Positions 6,369 through 8,022 of a stretch of DNA of 8,022 nucleotides are shown one piece after another. The notes beneath the pieces are model-generated. The model saw nothing but the letters and a program-made list of their open reading frames with translations. It did no database searches and had not been told where the DNA came from. Location of the stretch: positions 1 through 8,022 of the forward strand of contig JAGFXW010000208.1 of assembly GCA_017861495.1 (NCBI GenBank). The letters are read 5' to 3'. Origin of the DNA: Bacillota bacterium (GTDB lineage: Bacteria > Bacillota_C > Negativicutes > CTSoil-072). Each line of letters starts with the position of its first letter. The first letter of the stretch is position 1. Made by a program: the position numbers and the translations under genes.

Positions 6369-7822
6369 CTGGCGGTTGCGGCGATCGAGCGCGCATCCAT
6401 CAAGGCGACGGAAGCAATTTGCCCTGTAGCAGGGTTAGAACCCTCACGATTCGGGAAATTACGCGTCGCATGCCGGATGCTCAACTGATGGTTGGCCGGG
6501 GTATCGCCGGCGCCAAAACAAGGACCGCAGAAAGCGGAGCGAATGACGGTACCGGCTGTCATTAATTGTTGGATGGCATGGGTGTTGATTAATTCGGAAA
6601 AAATTGGCTGGCTGGCTGGATATACGCTTAAGCCGAAGTCGCCATTGCCAATCGATTTACCGTCAATGATTTTAGCCATTGCCATGATATTTTCGAAGGT
6701 TCCGCCGGAGCAGCCGACAACAACGCCTTGATCGACTTTAAGCCGTTTGTTGACCAGTTTATCGCGCAAAGTGAAGACCAGGTTCGGGTTTTCCAATTGT
6801 TTTTGACCTTCAATTTCCATTTCACGCAAAATTTCTTCGGCATTGGCGTTTAACTCGGCAATCGGGTAGGCGTTGCTGGGATGGAACGGCAATGCGATCA
6901 TCGGTACGATCCGGCTCAGGTCAACTTTTACCACGCTGTCATAATAAGCCGCATCAGCCGGCTCTAGTTTTTGGTAATATTGCTCTACCTGCTCATCGGT
7001 CCGCCAAATGGAGGACAAACAGGTGGTTTCGGTTGTCATTACATCAATTCCGTTGCGGAAATCGACGGAAAGGTTGCTTACTCCGGGACCGACAAATTCC
7101 ATGATTTTATTTTTCACGAAGCCGTTTTTAAAGACGGCGCCGATGATTGCCAGCGCTACGTCTTGCGGCCCGACGCCGGTGACCGGGGTTCCTTCCAAAT
7201 AGATAGCGGTAATTTCCGGGTAGGCGATATCGTAGGTGCGTTTCAGCAGCTGCTTGGCAATTTCCGGTCCGCCCTCGCCAATCGCGATGGTTCCCAAGGC
7301 GCCGTAACGGGTGTGGCTGTCAGAGCCGAGGATCATCTTGCCGCAGCCGGCCATCATTTCCCGCATATATTGGTGGATGACCGCCTGGTGGGTGGGAACA
7401 AAAATTCCACCGAATTTGCGAGCCGCCGACAATCCGAAGACGTGGTCATCTTCATTGATTGTTCCGCCTACGGCGCATAGGCTGTTGTGGCAGTTTGTCA
7501 ATACGTAGGGAACGGGAAATTCCTTTAACCCGCTGGCAATTGCGGTCTGGATGATCCCCACATACGTGATGTCGTGCGAGGTAAGGGCATCAAACCGTAA
7601 TTTTAAATTGCCCGGGTCGCTCGATGTATTATGGGCCAATAGGATCCGGTTGGCGATTGTGCCAAGACGGGCTCCGGCTTGCGTGATTGTGCTCATGGCT
7701 AAAGGAGCAAGATTCGCCTTCGCCAAGCGCGCATTGACTGCGTCGATGCCGATTTTCTCGGCATCTTCCATAAGTAGGGTTCCTTTTAACAGGAAGGTTC
7801 CTTTGTTGGATAGTGTGATCAT
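6254..7822 (-). CDS. Hydratase N-terminal fragment (catalytic domains, Fe-S cluster)
   Basis: Translated as is, this gives 522 aa, of which residues 1-484 are native and 485-522 are off-frame tail. The start at 7822 is chosen over the upstream in-frame ATG at 7870 because GGAGGA lies 7 bases ahead of it and the 16 extra residues would derive from the intergenic hairpin. Substrate-site motif [12 protein letters not shown] is at about 166-177. Cluster ligands are Cys371 (GCSGG), Cys432 and Cys435 ([10 protein letters not shown]). The fragment contains the three Fe-S domains but lacks the swivel domain that closes the active site in aconitases, so activity is doubtful. Confidence 0.75.
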   Translation of the reverse strand: MITLSNKGTFLLKGTLLMEDAEKIGIDAVNARLAKANLAPLAMSTITQAGARLGTIANRILLAHNTSSDPGNLKLRFDALTSHDITYVGIIQTAIASGLKEFPVPYVLTNCHNSLCAVGGTINEDDHVFGLSAARKFGGIFVPTHQAVIHQYMREMMAGCGKMILGSDSHTRYGALGTIAIGEGGPEIAKQLLKRTYDIAYPEITAIYLEGTPVTGVGPQDVALAIIGAVFKNGFVKNKIMEFVGPGVSNLSVDFRNGIDVMTTETTCLSSIWRTDEQVEQYYQKLEPADAAYYDSVVKVDLSRIVPMIALPFHPSNAYPIAELNANAEEILREMEIEGQKQLENPNLVFTLRDKLVNKRLKVDQGVVVGCSGGTFENIMAMAKIIDGKSIGNGDFGLSVYPASQPIFSELINTHAIQQLMTAGTVIRSAFCGPCFGAGDTPANHQLSIRHATRNFPNREGSNPATGQIASVALMDARSIAATARQQQKSISPKRLLIITSTSECMKTACTKGSARPTRKQN

Positions 7823-7829
7823 GTTGTAT

Positions 7830-7835
7830 TCCTCC
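7830..7835 (-). promoter_or_regulatory. Ribosome binding site of the hydratase gene
   Basis: On the minus strand GGAGGA precedes ATG 7822 by 7 bases. This strong site decides the start against the in-frame ATG at 7870. Confidence 0.8.
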
Positions 7836-7850
7836 GTTTCACCAGAAATG

Positions 7851-7878
7851 GGAGTCTGTTGCTTTGGCAACAGACTCC
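7851..7878 (-). other. Perfect 11-bp intercistronic hairpin
   Basis: GGAGTCTGTTG (7851-7861) and CAACAGACTCC (7868-7878) flank a 6-nt loop. On the minus strand it lies 35 bases after the upstream stop and 15 bases before the hydratase ribosome site. It is followed by CATTTCTGG, not a real U tract, so it looks more like an RNA processing, stability or partial attenuation element than a full terminator. Confidence 0.55.
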
Positions 7879-7913
7879 TAACGGTTCATATTGGTTTATT
7901 ATTCCCGGGACGA

Positions 7914-8022
7914 TTATTCGGCTGCTTTTTTATGATGGCGAACGTAATCGTCGAACAGGTAAATCAGCTCTTTGTCGAATATCGTACGTTTCAAATTGAC
8001 GGACAGCGCTCTGACTTCAGCC
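7914..8022 (-). CDS. C-terminal end of an unidentified protein (partial)
   Basis: The last 35 codons of a gene running in from the right edge, ending in TAA at 7914-7916; the tail includes KRTIFDKELIYLFDDYVRHH and ends KKAAE. The base composition and the 91-base spacing to the hydratase gene suggest one operon. The fragment is too short to identify. A charged helical tail like this is compatible with the end of a citrate/homocitrate-synthase-type (HMGL-like) enzyme, which would make sense beside an aconitase homologue, but that is a guess from context and not a sequence match. Confidence 0.6.
   Translation of the reverse strand, partial: AEVRALSVNLKRTIFDKELIYLFDDYVRHHKKAAE

Larger units (their letters stand above)
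5526..7822 (-). pseudogene. Aconitase-superfamily hydratase (YbhJ type), broken by a frameshift
   Basis: Two overlapping frames together encode one protein of about 765-770 aa related to E. coli YbhJ, a [4Fe-4S] hydratase-like member of the aconitase family with no established substrate. Frame 1 (from 7822) carries the catalytic half and runs correctly to [14 protein letters not shown]. The next conserved segment, AATEID...[10 protein letters not shown], is in the -1 frame, with the switch near 6369/6370. From memory the family reads AATAANGG-x-LT here, and loss of about 16 nt between GCC-A and GGCAGCAACA would restore exactly this; a single-base loss also fits the frame. No slippery heptamer is present at the break, so programmed shifting is unlikely. 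Sequencing error cannot be excluded. The gene lies downstream of another minus-strand gene and may share its transcript. Confidence 0.85.

Noticed and set aside
6254..6373. Programmed -1 frameshifting joining the two hydratase frames
   Set aside because: No X-XXY-YYZ slippery heptamer lies at the junction. Conserved sequence resumes in the -1 frame within about one codon of the break, so a shift later in the overlap would leave many conserved residues garbled.

Overview
The window looks like chromosomal DNA of a low-to-mid GC Firmicute. The evidence is the strong AGGAGG-type ribosome sites, a SAM-I (S-box) riboswitch ahead of metA, a Bacillus-type MetA, and a regulator whose sensor half resembles clostridial and Negativicute sigma-54 activators. 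A Sporomusa/Pelosinus-like anaerobe is my best guess, but this is inference only. I see no rRNA, tRNA, CRISPR array, insertion sequence or phage gene.

Left part (1-2402, + strand): the terminator of an upstream gene is followed by a 422-aa PAS-containing regulator (241-1509). That regulator resembles a sigma-54 activator without its AAA+ engine and ends in a winged-helix-like domain. A near-consensus sigma-54 promoter (1536-1552) follows, then a FabG-like short-chain dehydrogenase (1605-2342) with its own terminator.

Middle (2403-5500, + strand): about 410 bases without a recognisable gene lead to a complete dihydrolipoyl dehydrogenase (2822-4219) that has no 2-oxoacid dehydrogenase partners in view. 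A sigma-A promoter whose -35 box overlaps the lpd stop codon drives a leader of about 260 nt. The leader holds a T-box-like motif and then a SAM-I riboswitch, ahead of metA (4510-5445). All the catalytic residues of MetA can be placed, and Glu111 predicts an acetyl-CoA rather than a succinyl-CoA donor. A strong bidirectional hairpin closes this block.

Right part (5526-8022, - strand): an aconitase-superfamily hydratase of the E. coli YbhJ type is split by a frameshift at about 6369/6370. The break lies just after the iron-sulfur motifs and ahead of the C-terminal swivel domain. The missing bases fit a deletion of about 16 nt in a conserved segment, so as sequenced the gene is broken. Upstream of it on the same strand lies the last 35 codons of an unidentified protein, separated from it by an 11-bp perfect hairpin.

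The blocks are metabolically separate: a regulated oxidoreductase, a lipoamide-linked flavoenzyme, SAM-feedback-controlled methionine entry, and an organic-acid hydratase. No new multi-gene system is evident. The most notable points are the AAA+-less regulator beside a sigma-54 promoter, the broken hydratase, and the composite metA leader.
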